Shown here: positions 1-11,534 of the stretch, in pieces
Position numbering within the stretch: position 1 is the stretch's first letter
Layout of the letters: each line of letters opens with the position of its first letter
Assembly: GCF_008831285.2 (NCBI RefSeq)
Contig: NC_045144.1
Span: forward strand, 6,560,176 to 6,624,175
Source of the DNA: Nymphaea colorata
Taxonomy: Eukaryota > Streptophyta > Magnoliopsida > Nymphaeales > Nymphaeaceae
DNA: 64,000 bases
Direction of reading: 5' to 3'
Position numbers and translations under genes: made by a program
The notes under the pieces: generated by a model
Seen by the model: only the letters and a program-made list of their open reading frames with translations
Told to the model about the DNA's origin: nothing
The model's database searches: none

Positions 1-205
1 ACCTGTGGCATGTGTGGGCATTTGCCCACACAGTTCCACAACTGTTAGTTAGTTTCATATTGGTGGTTTCCAGTCGTTCATTTGTTCATATTGTGTGCCC
101 CTTAATTATTTGAGTGTGAACCCCTTAGTCATTTTATTACGTCTAGGATTTTTTTTGAATGAGTGCCCCTTGGCAAAAAATGTCTAGCTCCACCCCTGAT
201 CCTGT
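1..205. repeat. Dispersed repeat fragment ending in a 'tctagctccaccc' motif
   Basis: This AT-rich stretch has no coding potential. Its right end (about 178-200, tctagctccacccctgat) closely matches the end of another copy near 26640-26656. Related 'gcggagccagg' or 'gccagaaatttttagct' sequences occur near 24776 and 28437. Its left end (tgtgggcatttgcccacacag) resembles text near 10141 and 48168. I infer a dispersed, degraded transposon family; the class is unknown. Confidence 0.45.
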
Positions 206-1570
206 TCCATTTTACTTCTGTTTTGCATGAACAATGTCCAGGTAAGTGCACCAATGTTTAGGCCTATGTTGCACAGAGTCCTATTAGGAGTTGCCAATGT
301 TAGATATCAGTGTTTGGGGACAAGCGACATCCACATATTTTCTTTCTTTTCGACTATAAAACTTAGTTTCCACTAAAATGAACAGCCCCAAGTCAAACCA
401 GAATAACTAGTGCCCTGTGCATGAGCAGTTAAGTATGTATAGGGGATAGACTTGTGGATGCTACACACTTCAAGAAAGTCTTACAAAAAACGCTCTTAGA
501 GGCTGAGATTTACCTATGAGGATGAATATACTATCAGAAAAGCAGGTTCCTTTAAGGCTTTAACTGTTACAGAAAAACTGCTACCATCGTAGCCTGCCTT
601 TAAACATTTCTATCCTTGTAATCTCTCCATACATGTTGTAAGTGGAAGTAATTGGTAACTTAGTAGTGCTTTCATGTTGCCAGATGTAGGAGTTGAATAT
701 TGGTGATTGTGGAGGAAAATATGTTTGTGTAACTTCCTGTTTTCTGTTTAAGATTACTGAAGATGTTTTTGACATTTTACTAAAATTTGATTTTCAGAAA
801 AAAAAAACATATAACATTATTATATATGTGTGTGTATACTCTTGTCACACTCGCATCCAAGTTCATTAAAAATGCTCGCATCTACATCAGCACCACACGA
901 GTTTCTTTGAATTGGATGCTTGATAGAACATGATAGGTTCATCCTCCTTATCAAAAGCAGCTTGAAATAATTGAAAGTCCATAGAAAAGTTATTATGAGT
1001 CACCCAACTTTCAATTGGATGGTGGGGATGTCCAGACCCTCTGACATCAAATGCATCTGAGGAGGTGGAAGATGGGATCGTTTCTTAGATAGGAACAACT
1101 TGAGAGATTGTGGTTTCTCTTTGTTAATGAGTGTAAGTGATACCTTTGAAGTTTGGCAAATGTTGATGATGTTCTGATTTCTTCAGTTTGTTACTGCTGC
1201 TGCATGAAATTTGTTGAACAACTCCCGATAAGGAACCACTAGTGATGATGCATGACTTGCATATGATCATAATTCGATTCATCAGAAACATTATTGCATG
1301 ATGTATTAACTATTTACTGATTTGCTCATGGAATCATAGCATCTGTCTTCTTTATACTCGTCCACATAACCCCGCAAAATTACATTTTAATACTTTGTCT
1401 TTAAGTTTGTTTCTGGGACATATTAATGCACACATAACAAACAATTTTAGAAAATATATGTGTTTTTGAAGGTCCTTGACTTGCATAGAAGAGGGAGTGA
1501 ATTTGACCAAATCATGATTCCATCAATAAATTTAGAAACAAAAGCAATGTTTTCTTAATGTCAGGAGCAT
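206..1570. other. Intergenic, no gene recognised
   Basis: AT-rich DNA. The only open frames are short and lack recognisable domains, codon structure or splice context. The stretch may belong to the decayed retroelement that is recognisable just downstream, because a minus-strand Copia pol region would be expected here, but I could not identify integrase or reverse transcriptase motifs. Confidence 0.5.
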
Positions 1571-1579
1571 GGAGAGCAT

Positions 1580-2560
1580 TGGTCAATTTAAAAAAGGAGT
1601 TTGACATGGGAGCAGAAGAATTTTCAATATGAGAAATATGATGGTGATTGCACCTTTAGCTACAATGCTATTTCTACCGAAAAAGGAACAAGCTTAAAGT
1701 GCTTATCAACATCACCAATCGCATGAGTTGCTGCACCTGAATCAATGTATGATGTGAATAATTAATTCTTTAATCCAACTGCTGCCCTTAGCACTGTTAG
1801 GATCTCTCTTGGGTTCTGTCTGAGGTGCTTTTCCCTTATTCTAAGGATTGAACTGACAATTCACTTTGGTATGACCTCATTTATTACACAAAAAGCAGGT
1901 GAAAACAAGCCTTTGACCTTGTGTATATTGTGGTACATTAGGTGTAGTGGAAGCAATCATCACCCTCCTTGTCCCGCTCTTCTTTGTCCTCCTCTTCCAC
2001 TAAAATTGGTCCTCATCGTTGCCCACATAGTACCCTTGTGATGAGGACTTTGTGACAATTTGAATGGGACTGAGTCTCTTCGAAGAATCCTTTCAGGGTC
2101 ATCTCGTACTGAACTTGGCTTGCAACTCTTCAAATGTCAGAAGGGTGGGCAATCACAATGGTTAATTAACAATCATGTTAAATCCTATTCTAGTACTCCA
2201 TAATGCTCATACAATCCTTCTTCAGCAATTGAAACTCTTTATAAACACCATTCTGGCCTGTGAGACTTGAGAGTCTGTTTCAACCAATATATTCCAAAAA
2301 AGATGAATGGCTAAACAATCATCAGGAATGTCTATGAGCACCTCCTATAACAAACTGGAACTAATGTATGCAACCACAAACTGATCTTTCTTTCTCAACT
2401 GAGATACTCTAGATTTTTTATGGAGAGAACTGAGTATACCCCTTTGTCATCTTTCTCTTTTCATGTTCTAAAATCTGATGGAGCTGGAGTAGTTCCATGC
2501 GGATGACCAAAAAGACCTTGAGTATTTATAAAAGGAATAATCTGCTTCTTCCAGGTCAAG
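1580..2560 (-). mobile_element. Degenerate Ty1/Copia gag-protease remnant
   Basis: Read on the minus strand, this is the gag to protease part of a Copia retrotransposon. At about 2500-2555 a gag-like stretch reads KQIIPFINTQGLFG. At about 2190-2275 it reads QLLKKDCMSI, matching the usual LKKG-x-SI-x-EY region of UBN2-type gag. At 1856-1897 a CCHC zinc knuckle (C-x2-C-x4-H-x4-C) is intact except for a stop inside it. At 1723-1743 the protease active-site signature appears as DSGAATH. Many stops and frameshifts show it is dead. Integrase, reverse transcriptase and LTRs were not found, so only a piece survives or the rest has decayed. The identification rests on motif order (gag, knuckle, DSG) rather than a full-length match. 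Confidence 0.75.
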
Positions 2561-5500
2561 AAAATCGAGGTATTCAATGTTTCATACACAAGATGATTTA
2601 GGGAAACTCAAAGGAAAGGTTAGAGTGTAAGGAAGCAGAAGAACATAATGCAACTTGCAAAAGGCTTAATATTGATATGATAAAGGATAGAAAGGGTTCA
2701 ACCAAAGAAGAAGCCTTAGCTGTGCATCGTGCCCTTTTTCTTCCTTTTCTACTGTTTCTTTTTCTTTAACTTTTTTATTTTTGATTGGTGGTACTGGAAC
2801 CGTTAACATCTGACTTCACACGTTCAGTCCTGATTTGTTGCTAGAATCATTTCAACCATAACAGTTGGGCTGAATAACATGAGCCAAAAAGGTAAACGTC
2901 AAACAGGAAGAGAGAAGCAGATAATGAATGTTAGATTTGTAGGAGAAACCAGATGTGTAAGATTTGTATCTGATAATTTCCTAGCCCTTCATATATGTCA
3001 ATACATTCCCTTATAGACTAGTGCAGCTCATCTTCAAACACCAGAAATTTGGTGCCATAGGATACAGGGATGGGTGGGTTTTCTAGTAATTTACTGAATG
3101 ATTATGTCTTTAAAGTTTAAACATGGCGTAGATCATCCTAAATCATGGTATATTAAGTGCAGGATATCTTTGTGTTTCAACTTGCCAGAAGCAAAGGATT
3201 TTGACTTCCAATTTCCAGAATTTTCATCGAGCTCTTTCCTTAGGTCAAGAAATATTTGATTGTTTCTAAAATATACAGTGTGGAAATTTCTTGTTGTGCT
3301 GTTTCTAACAACATATGATGCGAGATATTGATTATTTCTTCAGGTTTTACATTCTCTATTTTTGTCCTTTTTCTGACCATTAATTTTCTTGCCAATAAAT
3401 TTCTATTCATGTAATAAATAAAGTAAATGACAATTTGCCACTATTCATATAGGTGCCTGCAAGTTATTCAGAAGCTGCAATTGTGCTGTGAGAAATGCAA
3501 ATACAATTCGACACATTGTGCTTCTTTATCGGACTTGTTGAAGACAAGTACCAAGAATGGTTATGCAAAAGTTTGATTTTTCATTTTCGTGTATCAGGTA
3601 AATGTGCTAGCTGATCAGCTTACCAGTCTTGTAACTGCTTAGACTGGCTGCATCATGTTGCCTTGGTTCTGCTTAGGGTTTAGGTCTTTAGCTTAATGCT
3701 AAAGGTTCTCTTTCTCTTGTTCCATCTCTATTATTACTAGTACTATTTTCTCTGCGGTAATCAAGAAACCACCTGTGCAGGGTTGTTGCCAATTGTAGAT
3801 GGATTTCGAGCCTTAGTTGTCATTCCAGTAATCACCCCCTTACAGCCAAGGACTCTCACTGTCTAATCTCACTACAGCTGCTTCTCTTGTGTTTTCTTAT
3901 AGATAAGTGAATTCCTTCCTTTTTGACATGTGCAAGTGCTGATCTGGACACAGGAGCAACTTGAAGGTGATTGTAAAATGCAAATTCTATTGTATGAAAA
4001 AATTCTCCATCATCATCAGTGAAATCTTGATAAGTAGTAATAAGGTGATGGAATGTTGGGTTGAATGACCATACGATTGTGTGACAAACGTCGAGAGTTC
4101 ATGCCTAAAGTACAAGTTCAATGAAAATCCTCAATCCTGACCTGAAACTTTAGGACTAATTATTGCTGTAAATCTGGTTTTCGTTAGGCTTTCTCAGAAC
4201 TCTGAATTTTCGCTGCAAAGTCCAAATTATTTTCCAGTGATATGGATGTGGAATTGTGTCGAGAACATGTTTGGGTAACTGAAATTGAAGAAGAACCCTA
4301 TATTCGTGGAAGGTAAGAGATCATGGCCCATTGACAAACATTGGTACTTTTTGTAAGGTATCTGTGGGTTGTCAATCTCCCTGTTGACCTTCCTTATAGC
4401 ACATGCATCCCAACTTTCTAGAAAATAGTCGTTGGATTGTGTTTGGAAGGTATAATTGAGGCGATGCAAATGGAGATGGGAGTGCTGTCAATATTTTGTC
4501 AGTAAACATGGCCGTCTTGATACTTCTCCATGCCCATAACAGGAAGTGCTAAGAGTTTGTGCACATCAATCGATGCACATCACCTCAGGCCATTGCTGAG
4601 TTTATGCATGGGCAGAAATAATTCCTTCCAATTATGCCTGTTACTCTGTGGCAATCTGCTAAGTTCAACTTGAATTAGCAGTGAAGAACCACAAAAATAA
4701 TGACAATATATTTTTTACTTTTTCGAGCACAATAAGTCTTTGAAGTGCCAATGCACATTCAATATGGTTAAACTTATATCTTGTATCTTTTCATAGAATA
4801 ATTTCATATTACGAACACCGTTAAGACTTGGTTTGGTTATCATGTATTTGTTACGTTGAAGAAAAACTGTAATAATGACGTTTTCAGTTAACAATATAAC
4901 TTGTTTGTAAAAAGTTTCCAAAATAGTGAGTTGCAAGAAGATTGTGAAGAATAGAGATTTGAATACACAATCTCCAATCATAGAGACAAAGATACTGAAA
5001 CACTTGAACAATCTGCAGCTGCCTGTACACCTGCAACGTTTGCCTATACACCTGCTACGTTAGAATCTCGCCTTCGCTTAACTGCTGAGGTGTCTTGACA
5101 CCTAGAGATGTGCATAGCCCGATCGGACCCGAGCTTGGCATTGGGATTGGCTTGTCATGTCTCAACCCAAGCTCGATGCCATAATGTGCCGCACAAATTG
5201 GGTTAGTGGGTTGTTCCCATTCATTAAATTCTTATCGTGATGAATTTGTGATACTAATAAATTTTAAAAATAAAATTTGATACTTTAAAGTACTTGATAC
5301 GTTATTCGTTGCAGTTGAAAATGATGAGAAATGCCCTTGTATTTTTTTTTTTTAAAATAAAATCAGAAAAAATCGCCTCTTTTTTTGCAGTCCTGCTGTA
5401 AATGAAAACCAAAAACCAATGCCTGACTTTTCAGGCCTACTTTGCAAGAAAAAGATTCGTCGTTAGAGATGACGTGCAAGTAATACTAGTAGTTCATTAT

Positions 5501-6450
5501 CTAATAGATTTTTTTTGTTTTAATATTATATCTAAGAGTTGCCAGTATTTATTAAATCTATTCCTATCTAGTAATGGAACGCCATTGGATCAAATGGCAA
5601 AGACATTCTTGAGAAAAAATGGATTTTCTTGATGAAATTAAACATTGGATTGACAAAAAGAGGCCCCTTAGGGTGTTGTTTCTCAACAGTGGCGGTGACA
5701 GCTTGTTATTGTTCTATATATCTGTTACAAATATTAGGGCAGATTCATAAGATACTGTACATACATGAAATAGTTACATATTACCAGTATTTCCAAACAA
5801 TCTTTATAAGGATAAAAAATGCAAAAAAGGACTGACTTTAGTGACAGTTAGCTACTATTCTATATATCTGTCACAAATATGAGGGCATATTCATATGATA
5901 CTGTAACACCGTGTTCCTGTTCTAGTATTGAAATAGTTACATATTATTAGGTTGCCAAACAACATAGAAGAAAAATGCAAAAAAAATGACTGATTTTTTT
6001 TTTTTTGGTGAAAGACAAAGCTACCTAATTAAAGTAAAACTAGAGTCAACTTAATTTGAGTACAAACACAATTCAGATAATATATATTTCAACCAAGACG
6101 TAGATAGAATATGAAAGGCAGATATTATTTTAAACAATAATTATAAAAGCATAACTTTATTGTAAATAACTGATTAATTTTCTATTACTAGAGTAAAAAC
6201 ATTAAAATAATTTGGATAAAAAGGTACTAAAGCTATTGTTGTGTGATAAGACCTTACTAGGGGTAAAGGCATGTCATTAGCTTAAGTTAATTGGGTGGTG
6301 ATGTACAGGTTCTAAGATCTACACGATAACATGAACTTTATAAACAAGAATAATTTGATGTGCTTGAAAATATCACACAATTGGAGGCCTATTATGTAAA
6401 TATAAAAAAAACCTGCATGATAATCCGTTAAAACGGCCGCTCCTTGCTTC

Positions 6451-6454
<4 letters not shown>
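2561..6454. other. Intergenic, no supported gene
   Basis: Long AT-rich interval. A minus-strand 80-residue frame at 4227-4469 has fairly protein-like composition (IRKVNREIDNPQIPYKK) but no recognised family, start context or partner exon, so it is not called. Near 5110-5215 and again near 8440-8500 there are 'gcttgggttggg'-type sequences resembling degraded repeats. No tRNA-like cloverleaf was noticed. Confidence 0.5.

Positions 6455-6489
<35 letters not shown>
6455..6489. repeat. (TA)n microsatellite
   Basis: An uninterrupted alternating TA run directly precedes the 42-bp tandem duplication and the small membrane-protein ORF. Confidence 0.95.
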
Positions 6490-6492
<3 letters not shown>

Positions 6493-6573
6493 TCACTCTG
6501 ACTTCTGATCTCTCTGTTGCGCACCAAGACACATTCACTCTGATTTCTGATCTCTCTGTTGCGCACCAAGACA
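6490..6573 (+). repeat. Two 42-bp direct repeats upstream of small ORF
   Basis: Units at 6490-6531 and 6532-6573 begin cattcactctga and contain ctctctgttgcgcaccaaga. They differ at about one base. They probably lie in the 5' leader of the membrane ORF that starts at 6618. Confidence 0.9.
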
Positions 6574-6617
6574 GACGCTGAAGCAAGAAAGAGGAGAAGG
6601 AGGAGCAGAAGAAGAAG

Positions 6618-7079
6618 ATGGAAATGGAGATAGAGGGAGCAATGGCAGAGGGAGGCGGCCCTCAGCAAATTCAACGACCAACTAGAGGATACATAATGAA
6701 GTTCGCTCTTATTGATTGGGGGTATCTGTCCTTCGTGTCTGGACTGGTGGTGCTGACTATAGTGCTCTCGGTCAAGAGTGACTTCAATCCTGCATTATAA
6801 GTCCTCATCTGGGTTGGTGTCTCCATCCTCATCTGGGTTGGTGTCTCCATCCTCATCTTGATCGGCGTCCTTATCATGGTATTCCACTGCATCCATCGCC
6901 TACGTCGAGTAGCGCCCCTTCAGACCCCAACCAGCAGTCACAGGCACCCCAAGACCAGCAGCCACAGCAACAGCCCAAGACCAGCAGCCACAGCAACAGC
7001 AAGAGCAGCAGCAGTAGGCACCTGTGCTGCATCAAGAATCCAACAAGAATCCAACATGGCCATCATCATCAGCTTGTAG
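6618..7079 (+). pseudogene. Small two-helix membrane protein, split by one in-frame stop
   Basis: From ATG 6618 the frame encodes 60 residues and stops at TAA 6798-6800. The same frame then stays open to TAG 7077-7079, 153 sense and nonsense codons in all. Before the stop lie a charged, glycine-rich N-terminus, the segment RPTRGYIMKFALIDWG and one hydrophobic helix (about residues 35-51). Just after the stop comes a second strongly hydrophobic stretch built of 8-residue repeats (VLIWVGVS, ILIWVGVS, ILILIGV), then a basic boundary HRLRR and a polar Ser/Thr/His tail. A helix-loop-helix protein followed by a basic cytosolic flank looks like the original product. Either the stop is a recent nonsense mutation or only the one-helix 60-residue product is made. 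Family not recognised. The Q/P-rich reading of the tail in a second frame suggests an additional frameshift. Confidence 0.5.
6802..6869 (+). repeat. 24-bp tandem repeat coding for 8-residue hydrophobic units
   Basis: Perfect 24-bp copies lie at 6802-6825 and 6826-6849, with a diverged partial third copy after 6850. The period is a multiple of three, so the frame is preserved. The repeat lengthens the second hydrophobic segment of the broken membrane ORF. Confidence 0.9.
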
Positions 7080-7442
7080 TTGCAGGAATCTGACCGATAT
7101 GTTAGCGTCTTCTTGTTCATTTCTACGATTTTTTCTTTCTTTTCTCTTGGCATCCTTTGCTTTTAGCAGAAGCTGATCATCGATTCTCTTCGTGACCTTC
7201 TTTCTTGCGTTTCTTCTCCAACCCTGTTTCTTCTCTCATTTTCATAACTTGTTCACACACTCTGTTTTTCATGCGTCTTGTTTTCTTAATTCTTCGCTGC
7301 TTCCGGGTACCATGCTCCACCGTGCTCCATAATTGCTTGCGGTATACCTGGGCAGTCTTAGATTGAGAGGATATCGGCAATGAAAGCTTTTGTAAACCAC
7401 TAATGTAGCACAACTAAAGCAAGCCAAGAGGCCAATCTTGTG

Positions 7443-7768
7443 CACTACTGTGTTGTATGCTTTTCTTGATTCCTTCTTTTTTTCTTTTTTGTCATCCATT
7501 GATGAAGATGGAGATTAGTGTTTAGTCTTTAAGCACGCACAATCGACATCAGAGATGTTGAAATGAAAATTTTAGTAGTACTCATTGCCCAATTTTCGGT
7601 TTGGCCACTACTGTGTTGCATGTTTTCTTGATTCCTTCTGTTTTTCTTTTTTGTCATCCATTGATGAAGATAGAGATTAGTGTTTAGTCTTTAAGCACGC
7701 ACAATCGACATCAGAGATGTTGAAATGAAAATTTTAGTAGTACTAATTGCCCAATTTTCTGTTTGGCC
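7443..7768. repeat. 163-bp tandem duplication
   Basis: Copies at 7443-7605 and 7606-7768 both begin cactactgtgttg and end with gtttggcc. They differ at only a few positions, indicating recent duplication. They probably lie in the 3' region of the small membrane ORF. There is no coding potential of note. Confidence 0.9.
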
Positions 7769-7790
7769 AGTTTTAATTTGAACGTTGTTC

Positions 7791-7795
<5 letters not shown>

Positions 7796-7829
<34 letters not shown>
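7796..7829. repeat. (TA)n microsatellite
   Basis: An uninterrupted TA run lies just downstream of the 163-bp duplication. Confidence 0.95.
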
Positions 7830-7833
<4 letters not shown>

Positions 7834-8953
7834 ATGCCTATCAATGTTATACATCAGTTTTCAATATGGAAAATGAGAACTGCATTTAATTGAATTGCTC
7901 GCTGAGAAAAATAGTCAGTGGCGGAGATACATGTAAAACAGGGAGAGCATGGTCCACCAAATATAACTTCTCAAAAACCTGTGTACAACTTTACATATTT
8001 ACATGTTAGTACGTCTACAGGTTTGCATATTTGCATATCAGTACACAGTTATGAAAGAGAAAACCAAATTTTTGCTGATCTCAGTAACCTGTGTGCTGTA
8101 TAACAATAACAAGCTTCGGATCTCTTTCTCATTTTGCCTTTATAGGAAAAAAATATTCTCACCCATTATGTCTCATTCAAAACAAAAAATGGATCCACTC
8201 AGTGTCATCAAATTCGGCGATCCGAATGGAATAAGTGTCAGAATTTTCTTTTAATTATCTTATCTGCATCGGCCCACGTATCATACCCTCGGCAACTTAT
8301 CAATTAAAATATGTATCGGCCGAATATTAATGACATTAATGTAAACCTTCTTCTTGAAATTTTTTCCACAACTTACTTAATGATATTAATATAAACCTTT
8401 ACATCTTCTTCTTGATTTTTTTTTATAAGGTGCAGCTTGGCCCAAGCCTGACTTTTTATTAGGTCGGCTTGGGTTGGGCCGATGCCTAGCCTTATTATTT
8501 ACATACATCAATCATTTAAAGCTCTCATTTTCCCAGACATAATAATGCAGTAGAAACAAATAATGTATGAACAAACATCTAACTATCTAAGTAAAAATGC
8601 AAAGAGGTCCAGACTTATTCAGAAAATAAAGAACATGTTCTTGATAAGCAAGTCCTATGGTACAAGTTTAAGATAAGTGGACGAGATTAGTTGGCAATCA
8701 AGACGATCAAGACTCAATCCACGGTTAATGTGCTTATGATCAGGTGTTTAGCCAATTTGAGTTCCAGCCGGACCTGTTTAATTGTGAGGTTTCTCTCTCA
8801 TGGAACAAACCTACATAGTTTGGTTCTTGGCTTTTATCCCCCATTGAAAACCGATGTATGAAATACAGATTCAATATGGCATAATTTTTTTTATTATAAG
8901 TTTCTGAATTTCAATCGGAAAATATGAAGGTTTCAAAAAACATATACATATAC

Positions 8954-8991
<38 letters not shown>

Positions 8992-10380
8992 ATTGAATGG
9001 TGACTCTAGCTTTTTAGAGTCACCTAGGCATCTAATCTACACTATCCAATCCAACATGATGAAAAGTTAAAAAAGTGATACACATTTTCATCATCTATAT
9101 TAATTTGTACATTTTTTTTCGTGTTTTTCTTTCAACTATCTATATGAACGGCCTTAATTAGATAGTTGAGTAAATCTAGATAATCAGAGTCATATATATA
9201 TATATACACACACACACACACGATAGTCAATCCGATTTTAATATGATCATTGACATCTCTACACATATCAAACTAAAATAGGAACTTAAGTTATAAAGAG
9301 GGCACATAGCCCCCCATGCTTTGTTGACCATATAAAGTAAGGTCTATTTTTACAAAATGGCCAATGAAGACTAGAAAACTTTGACCAAAAAAAGAAATAA
9401 ATTAAACTCAAAAGATTTATATGGTAATGCGATATTGCTTCTAATTACTTATATGTGCATAGTGATGTCAAGTATATGAATTTCTTACTCCACAAAAACT
9501 GCCATATCTACAATATTTTAAGAGTATCTTCTTAGGGTGTACTCTTATGTAGATTAGTAATCAAATTGAACTGTCACATCCTCAATATCCTAAAATAACA
9601 TCATATGGCATCTTTTCTTGATACAACAATCTTTTAAAATCTCACATTTTCCCAAAATAATAATGCAATAGAAACAGTATTTTCTCTTCAAAATTATATT
9701 ATTTCATCGAAAATTGTCTTAAAAGGGAAGACACATCTTCACCCCAAGATATAGTGAAAGAGATCACAATGCAATGATATATACAGGCTCAGTTGATAGC
9801 TCCAACCAATCCAATGATGAGAGAAAGAGGGAGATCAGATATTGTTCTCTCCTTCCTTCGTATTTCTAATATCTAGAAAAATCTGATCAAAGCTGTCTTC
9901 TATATCATCCTTCTTCTTCTTCTCTAATGACTTCTGCGTTTTCTATGGTTCTTTCCTGCTTCTGGAACTTATTCCACATTAACTCGTCTTTCATTTTGTG
10001 CTTCTCTTCATTGGTTCAAGTTTTGCTCGTAGCACTAGTTATCAAATTTTAAAATTGTAGAAGTATTAATATCTAAAAGAGACAAATATTCATGAACCAT
10101 CAACATGAAAATAAGCATTTTTTTTGTTGGTCTGTGGTCTGTGTGGGGAATTGCCCACACCTGCCTCTGCCCCAAAATGTGAGACCCTCAAGATTGCAAA
10201 CAACTTTATAAGATTGCAAACAACTATATGAGGTGGGCAAGGAAGGCACTGCTTTCAAAAATATACTCCACACAGCAGACATTGCGCAACACTCTCCATA
10301 TCCAAGTTTCTATTATGACAGTGAACAGATACATTTATTAGTCTCTGCATTGGGAACCATTACTAAACAAGTGGAAATTT
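7830..10380. other. Intergenic, repeats only
   Basis: AT-rich, with TA/CA microsatellites at about 8941-8985 and 9191-9221 and a degraded repeat near 8440-8500. The open frames at 7918-8254 overlap in two frames, lack domains and look random. No gene is supported. Confidence 0.5.
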
Positions 10381-10390
10381 CTTGGGTAGA

Positions 10391-10483
10391 GCATCTGACC
10401 GCTGAACTCGCGATCCATGGCAATCGTGTACAGTAGTCCAAGTAGAAGAAGTCAAATGCATACGCAGGCTTCTCCCTGTCTGA
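10391..10483 (+). pseudogene. NRT1/PTR (NPF) transporter fragment, plus-strand copy
   Basis: Read in frame from 10394, this gives SDR, a TGA stop, then TRDPWQSC and VVQVEEVKCIRRLLPV before a second stop. This matches the conserved NPF segment just before a late transmembrane helix, typically NPW-LCTVTQVEEVK followed by a conserved IW helix start. NPF proteins are proton-coupled nitrate/peptide transporters of the major facilitator superfamily. Only about 30 codons remain. A diverged inverted copy lies at 10570-10806 and shares the internal TGA. Confidence 0.7.
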
Positions 10484-10569
10484 CTTTGCACCATTAGTCT
10501 ACTCTGTTGTGTTCATTCAAATGACTTCTCTCTTTTTAACCATAAGAACCACCGTGTTCACATATTGGA

Positions 10570-10806
10570 AGTTTGCATGGATGAAGTTGGACTTCATGGT
10601 TGCTCCATGTACAACAAAGAAGGTGGCCGTTTGAGTGAATACAGCAGAGTAGATGATGGTGCTAAGCCAGATAAGAAGGAGCCTGAGTATGCATTTGGCT
10701 TCTTCCACTTGGGAAACCATACACAGTTGCCATAGATTTCGAGTTCAGTGATCAGACACTTCAGTTTCTGCTTTTACTACAGCCACCTTGTCCAATAACC
10801 TCTGGC
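10570..10806 (-). pseudogene. NRT1/PTR (NPF) transporter fragment, minus-strand copy
   Basis: On the minus strand the frame reads LLDKVAVVKAE, VSDH, a TGA stop, TRNLWQLC, VSQVEEAKCILRLLLIW, then TQTATFFVVHGATMKSNF. These are the successive NPF landmarks: FLDKAA, NPW-LC-VTQVEE, the IW helix, and QxxTFF--QGxTM. Similarity fades after the last motif, and the rest of the transporter is absent. The internal TGA sits at the same codon as in the plus-strand fragment at 10391-10483. This is a transporter pseudogene fragment, and no function is expected. Confidence 0.75.
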
Positions 10807-11534
10807 TCCAAATGCCTGTATCTCCCTGCACTGCCTCTTCTCTCTTAGCTTTTGATGGGAATGGAAAATGCAGGTGCTCGATGCAGGAAATGACTAGTTG
10901 AGGAACACCAGACAACGACTACCATCGCCCGATTAACTTAAGCTAATGCCTATCACGTTCTTACTCCTAATAGTTAACGTCTTATCCCACGGATAATGGC
11001 ATCAACTTTTCATCCAAATTAAATATATTTGGTCTACTAGTCGTAAATTGATCAGTTATTCGTGACAAAGTTACATTGTTCCTGTTTATTTTTAAAAATA
11101 TTCTTTAATCTGCCTCCCAATTTATGTCATCGTCAACGTTGAAATAAGATCAGAATTGTCTTTCTTCTCAGTGTGATTGAGTTTCATTTCACTTAATTAG
11201 CCTTTAGTTACGGATAAGCTAAGCATGGATCTTCATAGAAAAAATAATAACAAACCAAGAAGTGGTTTACTCTCTTCCTGCAAAAAAAGGGGTGATGGAG
11301 TCTCTGGTTGATTTTTGGAGGGTGCTATTCTATAGTTCTATTGGTGGTGTGATTCTTGATATTAGATATTAGAGTACCATTACGGTCAGGTCTATTGAAC
11401 CGGTTATTCTTCTCCACTCTGTCTCTCCAGTAGGTCTAGCGGCTCCAACGAGTCCAATACAAAGATTTTCTGGTTCATCTAAACCGGACGGCCCAGGCCA
11501 GGCCACAACGTCTGCACTTTCTCTCGAAAATCCG
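10807..11534. other. Intergenic and probable PPR promoter/leader region
   Basis: No coding feature was seen. GC content rises from about 11380 toward the PPR start, consistent with a promoter or 5' leader. No convincing TATA box was found close to the presumed start. Confidence 0.4.

Noticed and set aside
4227-4469. 80-residue minus-strand frame with protein-like composition
   Set aside because: No family, no start context and no splice partner. Kept only as a remark in the intergenic entry.
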